Made by a program: the position numbers and the translations under genes. From JBCDBH01 sp039184055 (lineage in GTDB: Bacteria; Acidobacteriota; Thermoanaerobaculia; Multivoradales; J023): a stretch of DNA of 28,316 nucleotides. The stretch covers positions 1 to 28,316 of the forward strand of contig JBCDBH010000029.1 of NCBI GenBank assembly GCA_039184055.1, given 5' to 3'. Below are positions 7,273-15,855 of this stretch, in pieces (the stretch's first letter is position 1; every line of letters begins with the position of its first letter). Under the pieces are notes generated by a model, which saw only the letters and a list, made by a program, of their open reading frames with translations, was not told the origin of the DNA and searched no databases.

Positions 7273-8013
7273 ATGGCCTGGTATCAGGAGTGGTTCGGGG
7301 CGGATTATCTCGACCTTTATGCCCATCGTGACGCGGACGAAGCGGATCGACACGTCGATTTCGTGATCGAAGCGTTCGACGACGCGGCGAAACCCGACGC
7401 CGTTCTCGATCTCGCTTGTGGGGCGGGGCGGCATACCGCGGCGTTGCGACGCCGTGGCTATCGTGTTCTCGGTGTCGACCTGTCGTTGCACCTTCTCGCG
7501 CATCCACCTCGCGTCCCGGCGGTCGCTGGAGACATGAGGCGACTACCGGTCGCCGCGAACAGCTTCGACTGGCTGCTCAATTTCTTCACCTCGTTCGGCT
7601 ACTTCGAGAGCGAACGCGAAAACTTTCGAGTGCTCGAGGAGATCGTCCGGGTGCTGGCTCCAGGTGGTCGCTTCATGATCGATTTCCTCAATCGGGAGCG
7701 CGTCCTCGCCGAGCTTCGCCCGCGTGACGAGATGGAAAAAGACGGCAGACGTGTCGAAATCGAGCGCTGGTACGATGACGCGGCGCGACGCATCAACAAG
7801 CGGATGCGGATCGTCGACAGCACGGAGAATGATCCGCCGAGCGAGCGTGTCTTCGTCGAGAGCGTACGCGCCTATAGCCGTGAAGAGGTGACGATCGGTT
7901 CGCGTTGGGCGGGTCTCGAGGTCGACTCGCTCTACGGGAATTTTCAGGGAGAGGCCTACCATCGTGACAGTGAACGACTCATCGTCGTCGGTCATAAACC
8001 GCGTCGCGGTTGA
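7273..8013 (+). CDS. Class I SAM-dependent methyltransferase
   Basis: A 246-residue Rossmann-fold methyltransferase. Motif I is VLDLACGAGRHT (residues about 42-53), the acidic residue after beta-2 is in VLGVDLS, a GD-MRRLP segment follows, and motif IV/post-IV is FDWLLNFFTSFGYF with the LAPGGRFMIDF strand. The substrate cannot be read from sequence. The last 50 nt overlap bshC in another frame, and bshB1 follows, so it is co-expressed with bacillithiol synthesis. From memory, a SAM methyltransferase makes N-methyl-bacillithiol in Chlorobium-type bacteria, so that activity is a reasonable hypothesis here. ATG 7273 is chosen; TTG 7267 is an alternative with better spacing to AGAGG, and longer in-frame extensions run into the divergent gene. 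Confidence 0.85.
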   Translation: MAWYQEWFGADYLDLYAHRDADEADRHVDFVIEAFDDAAKPDAVLDLACGAGRHTAALRRRGYRVLGVDLSLHLLAHPPRVPAVAGDMRRLPVAANSFDWLLNFFTSFGYFESERENFRVLEEIVRVLAPGGRFMIDFLNRERVLAELRPRDEMEKDGRRVEIERWYDDAARRINKRMRIVDSTENDPPSERVFVESVRAYSREEVTIGSRWAGLEVDSLYGNFQGEAYHRDSERLIVVGHKPRRG

Positions 8014-9559
8014 TCATCGCTGGGCACCGATTCCGAGCCGTCTGCTCACCGGTACCGATCTCGAGCTCGTCGCTCCACTGTCGGTGGTGACTCCGGGCGC
8101 GATGCCACCACGCCAGCGGCCGATCGAGCGCGCGTCCCTCGCCGCCGCGCTCGGCACCGCCAATGACGGCTACGGACATCCGGGCGCCATGTCGCTCGCC
8201 GCCAAGCTCGCCGATCCGAACACCCAAGTCGTCGTGACCGGTCAGCAGCCCGGCTTGTGGGGCGGGCCGCTGCTCACGCTCGTCAAGGCGCTCGCGGCGG
8301 TGCGCTGGGCCGAGGCGATCGAGCGTGCCGGCACGCCCGCGATGGCGGTGTTCTGGATCGCGACCGAAGATCACGATTGGCGAGAGGTCGCGCAAGCCAG
8401 CATCGTGGCGCGCAACCAGGTCGAGCGGCTGAGTCTGGGCGATGATCCCGCGCCGCTTCTTCCCGTGGGGATGCGAACCCTCGGGCCGAGCCTCGAAGCG
8501 ATCGAAGCACAATTGGCCGATGTCTATCCGGGTGCTGATCGACGTCTGGAGAGCCTGCGTCGTGGCTACCGACCCGAGAGCCGCTTCGGCGAAGCGTTCG
8601 CCCGACTGCTCGTCGATCTCATGGGTGAGCGAACACCCCTCTTGCTCGATTCGATGTTGCCGGCGGTCAAGCAGGCTCAGCGTCCTTTCTTGCGAACCTT
8701 GGTCGAGGAGCGTGAGGCGTTGGATGGCTTGTTGCAAGCACGCGAGCGGGCCGTTCTGGATGCGGGCTTGCCGCTTCAAGTGACGCCACAGCCTGGGGTG
8801 AGCCCGCTCTTCCTGGTCCGTGGCGGGGAGCGGCGACGCATCGAATGGCGCGAGGGAGGCCAATGGTCGTTGCGAGGCACCGACGACCCGCGCCCGGTCG
8901 CGGACCTGCTGGCGACGATCGACGACAATCCGGCGGTGGTGAGCCCGGGCGTTTTGGCTCGACCGGCCATGCAAGACGCCATCTTGGGCACGGCCTTGAT
9001 GGTGTTGGGTCCCGCCGAGCTGAGCTACATGACCCAGGCGTCGGCGAGTCACCAGCTGCTCGGCATTCCGACACCGGCGATCACCTTGCGTCCCAGCGCC
9101 GTGCTCGTCGAAGCTCGGCAGATGGAACACCTTCGCGAGCTCGGAGTCAGTGTTGCCGATGTTCTCGAACAAGCGCCGACCAGCCTGGTGGCCGCGGTGT
9201 TCGAGGGCGAGCCGCTGGCGGCACCTCGGGAGCGAGTAGCCGCCGCCCTCGACGAGATCCGGCAGGTGACGACGACTCTCGATGCGTCGCTCGCTCGACC
9301 GTTCGAGAAGACCCGTGAGCAGATCGACCGCGCGCTCGACAAGCTCTCGGAAAAGGTGACGGGTGCGTCGGCACGTCGGCACGAGGTCTGGTTGCGACGG
9401 CTGGAGAAGATCCAACTCCAGCTGCTTCCGGACGGTGCCTGGCAAGAGCGGGTGATGAGCGTCGGCCACTTCCTGCTGCGCTACGGACCCGATTTCGCCG
9501 ACAGCCTGTTCGACCAGCTCGAGCTGGATCCACGCTACTTGTCCGTCGTCGAGATCTGA
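7964..9559 (+). CDS. bshC: Bacillithiol biosynthesis cysteine-adding enzyme BshC
   Basis: A 531-residue protein of the size and layout of BshC, which joins cysteine to glucosaminyl-malate in the last step of bacillithiol synthesis. Recognisable family segments are VVTGQQPGLWGGPLLTLVKA (residues about 89-108), FWIATEDHDW, the VVSPGVLARPAMQD block, LGPAELSYMTQ, and a long C-terminal coiled coil before the LFDQLELDP end. The start is GTG 7964, 50 nt inside the methyltransferase gene, with GGGAGAGG about 8 nt upstream. The stop overlaps the bshB1 start (TGATG), so the two are coupled. No bshA (the first-step glycosyltransferase) is in the window and it should lie elsewhere. Confidence 0.93.
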   Translation: MTVNDSSSSVINRVAVDHRWAPIPSRLLTGTDLELVAPLSVVTPGAMPPRQRPIERASLAAALGTANDGYGHPGAMSLAAKLADPNTQVVVTGQQPGLWGGPLLTLVKALAAVRWAEAIERAGTPAMAVFWIATEDHDWREVAQASIVARNQVERLSLGDDPAPLLPVGMRTLGPSLEAIEAQLADVYPGADRRLESLRRGYRPESRFGEAFARLLVDLMGERTPLLLDSMLPAVKQAQRPFLRTLVEEREALDGLLQARERAVLDAGLPLQVTPQPGVSPLFLVRGGERRRIEWREGGQWSLRGTDDPRPVADLLATIDDNPAVVSPGVLARPAMQDAILGTALMVLGPAELSYMTQASASHQLLGIPTPAITLRPSAVLVEARQMEHLRELGVSVADVLEQAPTSLVAAVFEGEPLAAPRERVAAALDEIRQVTTTLDASLARPFEKTREQIDRALDKLSEKVTGASARRHEVWLRRLEKIQLQLLPDGAWQERVMSVGHFLLRYGPDFADSLFDQLELDPRYLSVVEI

Positions 9560-10281
9560 TGCTGGACGTCCTCGCCATAGGCGCTCATCCCGACGACGTC
9601 GAGCTCACCTGTGGTGGCACGGTCGCCAAGCTCGTGGCACAGGGCAAGAAAGTCGGCATTCTTCATCTCACCCGTGGCGAAATGGGAACACGAGGCACGC
9701 CCGCCGAACGTGCCCGCGAGGCGGAGCGCGCGGCGGAGATTCTGGGCGCCGCCTCCCTGACCATCCTCGACTGTGGCGACGGTGGCTTGCGGACCGGCGC
9801 CGCCGAGCAAGACGCGGTCATCGGAGTCTTGCGGAAGAAGCGGCCCGAGCTGGTCCTGGCACCACCACCGAACGATCGGCATCCCGACCACGAGCGCGCG
9901 CATCGCCTGGTGCGAGAGTGCGTGTTCTACGCTGGTTTGGTGCGGCGAGGCGAGGGCCGACCCCATCGACCGGGGGCGCTCCTGTGCTACATGCAGCACG
10001 ATCTTTTCTCACCCTCGGTCGTGGTCGACGTGACCTCGGTGTGGCAAACGAAGCTCGATGCCCTCGCGGCGTACCACAGTCAGATTCACCAGCCCGATGA
10101 TCCGACGGCTCGCAACGAGCCGATGACCAAGGTGGCCAGCGCCGATTTTCATGCCGCCGTCGAGGGCCGGGCGCGCCATTTCGGGCAGCTGATCAACGTC
10201 ACGTTCGGCGAGCCTTTTTGGAGCCCACGTCCCCTCGCGGTCGAAAATTTGCTCGATCTCGTTCCCGGCGGGCTGCGTTGA
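9559..10281 (+). CDS. bshB1: Bacillithiol biosynthesis deacetylase BshB1
   Basis: A 240-residue LmbE/PIG-L-type zinc deacetylase. The zinc site is H10 and D13 of AHPDD plus H111 of the DRHPDHERAH motif. The RGEMGTRGTPAERA segment and DCGDGGLRT are typical of BshB1, which removes the acetyl group from N-acetylglucosaminyl-malate. Position directly after bshC (TGATG overlap) supports the bacillithiol role over related mycothiol or general PIG-L deacetylases. ATG 9559 begins exactly at the conserved N-terminus. Length is normal. Confidence 0.93.
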   Translation: MLDVLAIGAHPDDVELTCGGTVAKLVAQGKKVGILHLTRGEMGTRGTPAERAREAERAAEILGAASLTILDCGDGGLRTGAAEQDAVIGVLRKKRPELVLAPPPNDRHPDHERAHRLVRECVFYAGLVRRGEGRPHRPGALLCYMQHDLFSPSVVVDVTSVWQTKLDALAAYHSQIHQPDDPTARNEPMTKVASADFHAAVEGRARHFGQLINVTFGEPFWSPRPLAVENLLDLVPGGLR

Positions 10282-10322
10282 CGCGGGCGAGCTATACTCT
10301 TGGCAATTCGTCAATTCGATAA

Positions 10323-10374
10323 AACGTAGCCAAGACAGAACGTAGCGAAGACTAACGTCGAGCTCGAGAAACGT
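10323..10374 (+). promoter_or_regulatory. Phased AACGT array in the leader of the Yip1-like gene
   Basis: AACGT occurs at 10323, 10339, 10354 and 10370, spaced 16, 15 and 16 bp. The first two copies form a 14-nt near-identical repeat (one mismatch, AACGTAGCcAAGAC / AACGTAGCgAAGAC). A TATACT box lies upstream at 10293-10298, and a strong GGAGGAGA ribosome site (10376-10383) follows immediately. It could be an operator array or an RNA element; no regulator can be named. Confidence 0.35.
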
Positions 10375-10389
10375 CGGAGGAGAACCGCC

Positions 10390-11235
10390 ATGACCGATCA
10401 GCCTCCAGGAAGTCCACCGCAACCTCCTAGCGGTCCGCCACCCGCGGCGCCACCGCCGCCGGCTCCGCCCGGGGGCGCCGCGCCTCCTCCGAGCGGCGGC
10501 GCACCCCCGCCTCCGATGTCACCGCCTCCCGGTGGTGGCGGCTATCCTCCAGGTGGCTCACCGCCGGTGCCGCCGATGTCGGGTGGACCGACTTTGCCCT
10601 GGGACGACCGCGAGCGTATCGGTATCCCCAATGCCTTGATCGAAACCGCCAAGCTGATCGCGACCGACCCGACCGAAGCCTTTCGTCGGGTGCGAGAAGA
10701 CGGCGATTTCATCGGCCCGATCATCTACGCGCTCATCTTCGGCGTCGCTGGCGCGATCGTCAGCCAGCTCTGGAACATGCTTTTCGGCAACGCCATGACG
10801 GCCATGCTCGGCGGCGGCCTCGGCGACATGATGGCGAGCACGGGCTCGGGGATGTTCGGTGCCATAGTCGGGATCCTCGCCGCGCCGATCTACGTCTTGA
10901 TCGGTCTCTTCGTCGGCGCCGGCATCATTCACCTATCGACCATGGTCGTGGGCATCGCCAATCAGTCGCCGAATGGTTTCGAAGGAACGTTCAAGATCGC
11001 GGCCTTTGTCCAGACGGTGCAAGTCGCCGTGCTGGTCCCGGTCATCGGTCCGTTCGCCGCCGGTATCTGGGCGATCGTCCTGTGGGTCATCGGCATCATG
11101 CAGGTGCATCGCGCCGACAGCACCAAGGCGGTGATCGCCGTGTTGCTCCCTGTCGTGCTGTGCTGTGTCTGCATGGCCATCGGTGGATTCATGTTCGGCG
11201 CCGGTATCGCTGGCCTGGCCAGCCAGGCGCAATGA
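10390..11235 (+). CDS. Yip1-like multi-pass membrane protein with Pro/Gly-rich N-terminus
   Basis: A 281-residue protein. Residues 1 to about 70 are a Pro/Gly/Ala/Ser low-complexity cytoplasmic tail. The rest carries about five hydrophobic segments (starting near IIYALIFGVAGAIVSQL, MFGAIVGILAAPIYVLIGL, VQVAVLVPVIGPFAAGIWAIVLW and AVIAVLLPVVLCCVCMAI). The DPTEAFRRVREDGDFIGPIIYAL opening is typical of bacterial YIP1-family proteins. Function of this family in bacteria is unknown. ATG 10390 has GGAGGAGA 6 nt upstream, one of the strongest ribosome sites in the window, and its own 108-bp leader. It is followed after 4 bp by a DUF2752 gene. Confidence 0.8.
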   Translation: MTDQPPGSPPQPPSGPPPAAPPPPAPPGGAAPPPSGGAPPPPMSPPPGGGGYPPGGSPPVPPMSGGPTLPWDDRERIGIPNALIETAKLIATDPTEAFRRVREDGDFIGPIIYALIFGVAGAIVSQLWNMLFGNAMTAMLGGGLGDMMASTGSGMFGAIVGILAAPIYVLIGLFVGAGIIHLSTMVVGIANQSPNGFEGTFKIAAFVQTVQVAVLVPVIGPFAAGIWAIVLWVIGIMQVHRADSTKAVIAVLLPVVLCCVCMAIGGFMFGAGIAGLASQAQ

Positions 11236-11239
11236 GGCC

Positions 11240-11641
11240 ATGCCGGTCGTAGCGGCAACACGTGGCGACCGGCAACTCGCCGGGCTGTGGGCCGGGTCGG
11301 TGCTGGCACTCATCGTGCTGTCACCGCTCGTCTCACGGCTGTCCTGGCTTCTTCCCGTCTGTCCGCTCAAGACCTTTACCGGTGTTCCATGCCCGACCTG
11401 TGGCACGACCCGGGCGGCTTTCAGCTTGGCGCATTTCGACGTGGTGGGCGCGATCACCCACTATCCGTTACCGACCCTGCTGTGGACGGCGTTCATTCTC
11501 GGTGGTCTCGCAGCGGGTGTCTGGGTGGGGTCCGGCCGGTCGTTGCCTTCTTTGCCACGTCCGGTGCCGATGTGGTTTCGCGTCGGAATCGTCCTGGCCC
11601 TGGCCGGCAACTGGCTGTTCAACATCCTGACCGGTGTGTGA
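11240..11641 (+). CDS. DUF2752 family membrane protein
   Basis: A 133-residue protein with three predicted membrane helices. It contains the DUF2752 signature CPLKTFTGVPCPTCGTTRA (three cysteines in a C-x10-C-x2-C arrangement) between the first two helices, followed by the usual H-ALTHYP-like segment. Function is unknown; the cysteines could bind metal or be redox active. The start at ATG 11240 is 4 bp after the Yip1-like gene and has only a weak GAGG very close to it, suggesting coupling. The stop overlaps the DUF971 start (TGATG). Confidence 0.8.
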   Translation: MPVVAATRGDRQLAGLWAGSVLALIVLSPLVSRLSWLLPVCPLKTFTGVPCPTCGTTRAAFSLAHFDVVGAITHYPLPTLLWTAFILGGLAAGVWVGSGRSLPSLPRPVPMWFRVGIVLALAGNWLFNILTGV

Positions 11642-11934
11642 TGAACGCACAGCTCATCGAGATCCGGCGTCAGCCGGAGAAGCGTAGCTTTCACCTCGCT
11701 TGGAGCGACGGTCACGTCGCCGAGCTCGCGTACGACACGGCACGTGGTTATTGCCCCTGTGCCGGTTGCCAAGGTCACGGCTCGGGCAAGATCGTCTTCC
11801 ACCCTCCAGCCCGATCGGTCGAACCCGAGACGATCGAAGCCGTCGGCAACTACGCGGTGCATATCGTGTGGTCCGACCAGCACGCCACCGGCATCTATCG
11901 CTTCGACTTCCTGCGCGAGCTCGCGACCAGCTGA
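11641..11934 (+). CDS. DUF971 (GBBH-like N-terminal) domain protein
   Basis: A 97-residue stand-alone DUF971 domain. The diagnostic region is the cysteine motif CPCAGCQGHGSGK preceded by WSDGH and followed by VGNYAVHIVWSDQHATGIYRFDFLRELA, matching the N-terminal domain of gamma-butyrobetaine hydroxylase-like proteins. In bacteria, single-domain versions are often near Fe-S or Mrp-type genes; none are here, so a role in metal or Fe-S handling is only a family-level suggestion. ATG 11641 overlaps the DUF2752 stop. Confidence 0.85.
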   Translation: MNAQLIEIRRQPEKRSFHLAWSDGHVAELAYDTARGYCPCAGCQGHGSGKIVFHPPARSVEPETIEAVGNYAVHIVWSDQHATGIYRFDFLRELATS

Positions 11935-11989
11935 TCCAGTTCGGATCGCCATCGAGGCGATTTCCGTAGGTCTCGAGCATCGAGGCTGC

Positions 11990-11995
11990 TAGCAT
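11990..11995 (+). promoter_or_regulatory. Candidate extended -10 box (TGC-TAGCAT) for the carboxylase genes
   Basis: TAGCAT preceded by TGC ends 6 nt before ATG 12002. As with the methyltransferase gene, this spacing predicts a leaderless or nearly leaderless transcript, and no good ribosome site lies at normal distance. No clear -35 is visible. Confidence 0.3.
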
Positions 11996-12001
11996 CCCGG
12001 C

Positions 12002-13536
<1,535 letters not shown>

Positions 13537-13546
<10 letters not shown>

Positions 13547-14058
13547 TCGTTCGTCATGGTGAACGTGAGGCCAACGTCCACGTCGAAGAACAGGCACCAG
13601 GTCGCTACCGCGTGCAAATCGACGATGCTTCCTACGAGATCGACGCCACGCCCGCCGACGGCTCGTCGGTGCTGAGTCTTTTGGTCGATGGCCATCAGTG
13701 GACGGCGTCGGTGCGTCGTCGAGAGGCCGGTCACTACCGCGTCGAGCATCGTGATTGGGTCGAAGATGTGTCGGTCATGGATCCTCTCGCTCACCTCGCC
13801 GAGAAGAGCCGTGGTGGTGCGTCGAGTGGCCGGCAGCGGATCACCGCCTATATGCCCGGTGTGGTCAAGACGATTTTGGTGGCGGAAGGTGACACGGTGA
13901 GCGCGGGTCAGCCGATCGCCGTGCTCGAGGCCATGAAAATGGAAAACGAGATCGCCTGTGACGTCGATGGCACCGTGACCGCGGTCGCGGTCGAAGCCGG
14001 GCAAGCGGTGGAAGGAGGCGACCTCCTGGTCGAGATCACGCCTCCCGAGGCCGACTGA
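13537..14058 (+). CDS. Biotin carboxyl carrier protein
   Basis: A 173-residue biotin carrier. The C-terminal biotinyl domain (about residues 101-167) has the biotinylation motif EAMKMENE with K134, preceded by AYMPGVVKTILVAEGDTVSAGQPI. The N-terminal 90 residues are beta-rich (paired YRV/VEHRDW segments), resembling the N-terminal part found with BCCP in acyl-CoA carboxylase alpha subunits split into two genes. The start is ATG 13537, with AGGGGGA just upstream (13526-13532), 10 nt inside the carboxylase gene; an in-frame ATG at 13495 is less likely. It would be biotinylated by a BirA-type ligase encoded elsewhere. Confidence 0.9.
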
Positions 14059-14079
14059 GCTCGCTACGCTTTCGAGCTT
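14057..14079. terminator. Possible hairpin between convergent genes
   Basis: A 6-bp stem (AGCTCG 14058-14063 / CGAGCT 14073-14078), extendable by a G-T pair, with a 9-nt loop, fills the 28-bp gap between the biotin carrier gene and the convergent acyltransferase-like gene. It starts at the carrier stop codon. There is no T-tract, so a terminator role is uncertain. Confidence 0.3.
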
Positions 14080-14086
14080 CTACCCA

Positions 14087-14821
14087 TCAGCGCTCGCTCC
14101 ATGGCCAGAAGGCCGGGTGGGCGAGAATCATCGCTTCGAGATCACGAACCCACCGTATCGTGAGGTCGGATACCGACTCGGACGAGCTCGGGACGATCGC
14201 CTCTCCGGCCCGTATGACGAGCTCGCCGGCCGGGCGACCGCGTGGCCATACATAAAGCGGCACGATCGGGCTGTTGGTGGCGAGAGAGAGTTGAGCGGGT
14301 CGCTCGCTCGGTGACGCCACGCGATCGAGAAACCGTGTCCGGGTCGAGCCGTCGCCAGCGTCCGGATCGGCGGTTACGAGAACGTGGGTCCCCGTTCTCG
14401 ATGCGAGGGTGATCGGCGGTACCGGATCGGGTCGCGCGGCCGCGAGACGCTGGCGGATGAAGCCCGGGACCGCGGTGAGATCGCCCGCGAACATCAACGG
14501 ACGACAGTACAGGGCCGCGGCGAGCAGCGTCAGCGGCCAATAGCCGAACGGCGTCACCAGGAGCAGACGACCGTAGCCGAGCGTGCCTTCGGCCGACGAT
14601 GTATGGAGGTTCTCCCAACCATCGAGCTGCCAGCGGCGGCACAGCCCGGCGTCGGTATGCCGGCGTGCAGCGGCGACCGCGCGACGGAGCCGGCGGGGTA
14701 ACCGGGACGCACCGATGGCGGCGCGGCGCCGCATGCGTCGAGGCAGGTCGGGTAGGGCTCGAAGCATCGCCGCTTCGGAGAGACGTCGCCGGCGACGACG
14801 CCGAACAGCTAGATCGGTCAT
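14087..14821 (-). CDS. LpxL/HtrB-like acyltransferase homolog, apparently degenerate
   Basis: A 244-residue protein, shorter than typical LpxL (about 300). It ends with HPAFWPWSER, like the C-terminal segment of lipid A secondary acyltransferases, and has the APVVPLYVW-type strand (NSPIVPLYVWPRGR). The place where the family has its catalytic HFGNWE reads TPFGYWP: P91 replaces the catalytic His and P96 the Glu. The first 55 residues are strongly Arg-rich. It is the last gene after waaA and lpxK (ATGA overlap with lpxK), so a lipid A context is clear, but catalytic activity is doubtful. Family assignment rests on context and weak motifs. Confidence 0.65.
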   Translation of the reverse strand: MTDLAVRRRRRRRLSEAAMLRALPDLPRRMRRRAAIGASRLPRRLRRAVAAARRHTDAGLCRRWQLDGWENLHTSSAEGTLGYGRLLLVTPFGYWPLTLLAAALYCRPLMFAGDLTAVPGFIRQRLAAARPDPVPPITLASRTGTHVLVTADPDAGDGSTRTRFLDRVASPSERPAQLSLATNSPIVPLYVWPRGRPAGELVIRAGEAIVPSSSESVSDLTIRWVRDLEAMILAHPAFWPWSER

Positions 14822-15855
14822 GGAAGCTCCGAGATCGAAGAATCGAGCCAGTGCCAGAAACCGGGTTCTGGGGCGGCGACGATCGGAATCTCCGCCAGCG
14901 GCAGCTCGAGTCGCCCCTGGAGTTTCACGCGGTCTTTGGCCGTGGTCACTACCCAGGCGGCGCGTGATCGCGTAAAAGCCTGGCGAATGGTATCGAGCCG
15001 GTCGGCTTCGTAGGGCTCGTGATCCTCGAAGCTCAAGTGCTCGACGATGTCGAGTTTCTGGTCGCGAACCGCGTCGAGAAAGCGCTCGGGTCGCGCGATT
15101 CCCGAGACCGCGAGCACCGAGGTTCCGGCTTCGAGAGACTCACCGTTCAAGGCTCGCGCCGGTTCGACACATGTGCGAGCCGCGAAGCCCGGGCCGGTGA
15201 ATCCATGCCGATGAAGCGCTCGGGCCAGAGCGGGCCCGGCCTGATCGACCGCATCGGTACCGGTGAGGACCACCGCGTCGGCCCATTTCACGGCGGCGAG
15301 TGGCTCGCGAAGACGTCCTCCCGGTAAGAGCTTGCCACCCGCGAACGGATCGCTGGCCGGAAAGGCGAGGATGTCCAGCTGACGCCGTAGCCGAATATGA
15401 GCAAAACCATCGTCGAGCAGGAACAGATCGGGTGGAGGGTCGAGTCGGGCCATGGCGTGTCGGCCGGCGACAAAACGCTCGGCGGCGACCACCACCGACA
15501 CACCGGGCAGCATGCCGGCGAGCAAGACGGGCTCGTCACCGGCGAGACGGGGCCCGAGCAACGGGCCTTCCCCTCGTGACACGAGGCGGACGTTGTCGTC
15601 CTGACGACCATAGCCGCGCGACAGAATCGCCACCCGGTGACCTCGGTCACGTAGGTGTGCCGCCACCGCCGCCGTGAGAGGCGTTTTGCCGCTGCCGCCA
15701 AAATGCAGGTTGCCGATACTGATCACCGGTCGCGGCAGCTGTTGCGCCCGATCACGCCACCAGCGGCGACGGGCCGCGTGGACGGCGCCGTAGAACCGCT
15801 GCCACAGGGAACGCGGAATCGGCGGCGGCTGGAGCGTCGTCGCGGTCGAGCTCAT
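14818..15855 (-). CDS. lpxK: Tetraacyldisaccharide 4'-kinase
   Basis: A 345-residue LpxK, the inner-membrane kinase that phosphorylates the 4' position of the lipid A disaccharide on the cytoplasmic side. The Walker A region is GNLHFGGSGKTP (residues about 49-59), followed by the RVAILSRGYGR and GDEPVLLA motifs and the LLDDGFAHIRLRRQLDIL signature. Length is normal. The start (15855) overlaps the waaA stop and its stop overlaps the acyltransferase-like gene start, both as ATGA, so the three form one translational unit. Supports an LPS or lipid A-containing outer membrane. Confidence 0.94.
   Translation of the reverse strand: MSSTATTLQPPPIPRSLWQRFYGAVHAARRRWWRDRAQQLPRPVISIGNLHFGGSGKTPLTAAVAAHLRDRGHRVAILSRGYGRQDDNVRLVSRGEGPLLGPRLAGDEPVLLAGMLPGVSVVVAAERFVAGRHAMARLDPPPDLFLLDDGFAHIRLRRQLDILAFPASDPFAGGKLLPGGRLREPLAAVKWADAVVLTGTDAVDQAGPALARALHRHGFTGPGFAARTCVEPARALNGESLEAGTSVLAVSGIARPERFLDAVRDQKLDIVEHLSFEDHEPYEADRLDTIRQAFTRSRAAWVVTTAKDRVKLQGRLELPLAEIPIVAAPEPGFWHWLDSSISELP

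Noticed and set aside
7979..9469. Long open reading frame (496 codons) on the minus strand antisense to bshC
   Set aside because: It is an antisense shadow typical of GC-rich genes; the plus strand encodes an unmistakable BshC and the antisense product has no recognisable motif.
10278..10298. TTGACG ... TATACT as a sigma-70 promoter for the Yip1-like gene
   Set aside because: The two boxes are only 9 bp apart, far from the usual 16-18 bp, and TTGACG overlaps the bshB1 stop codon. TATACT alone may still be a -10.
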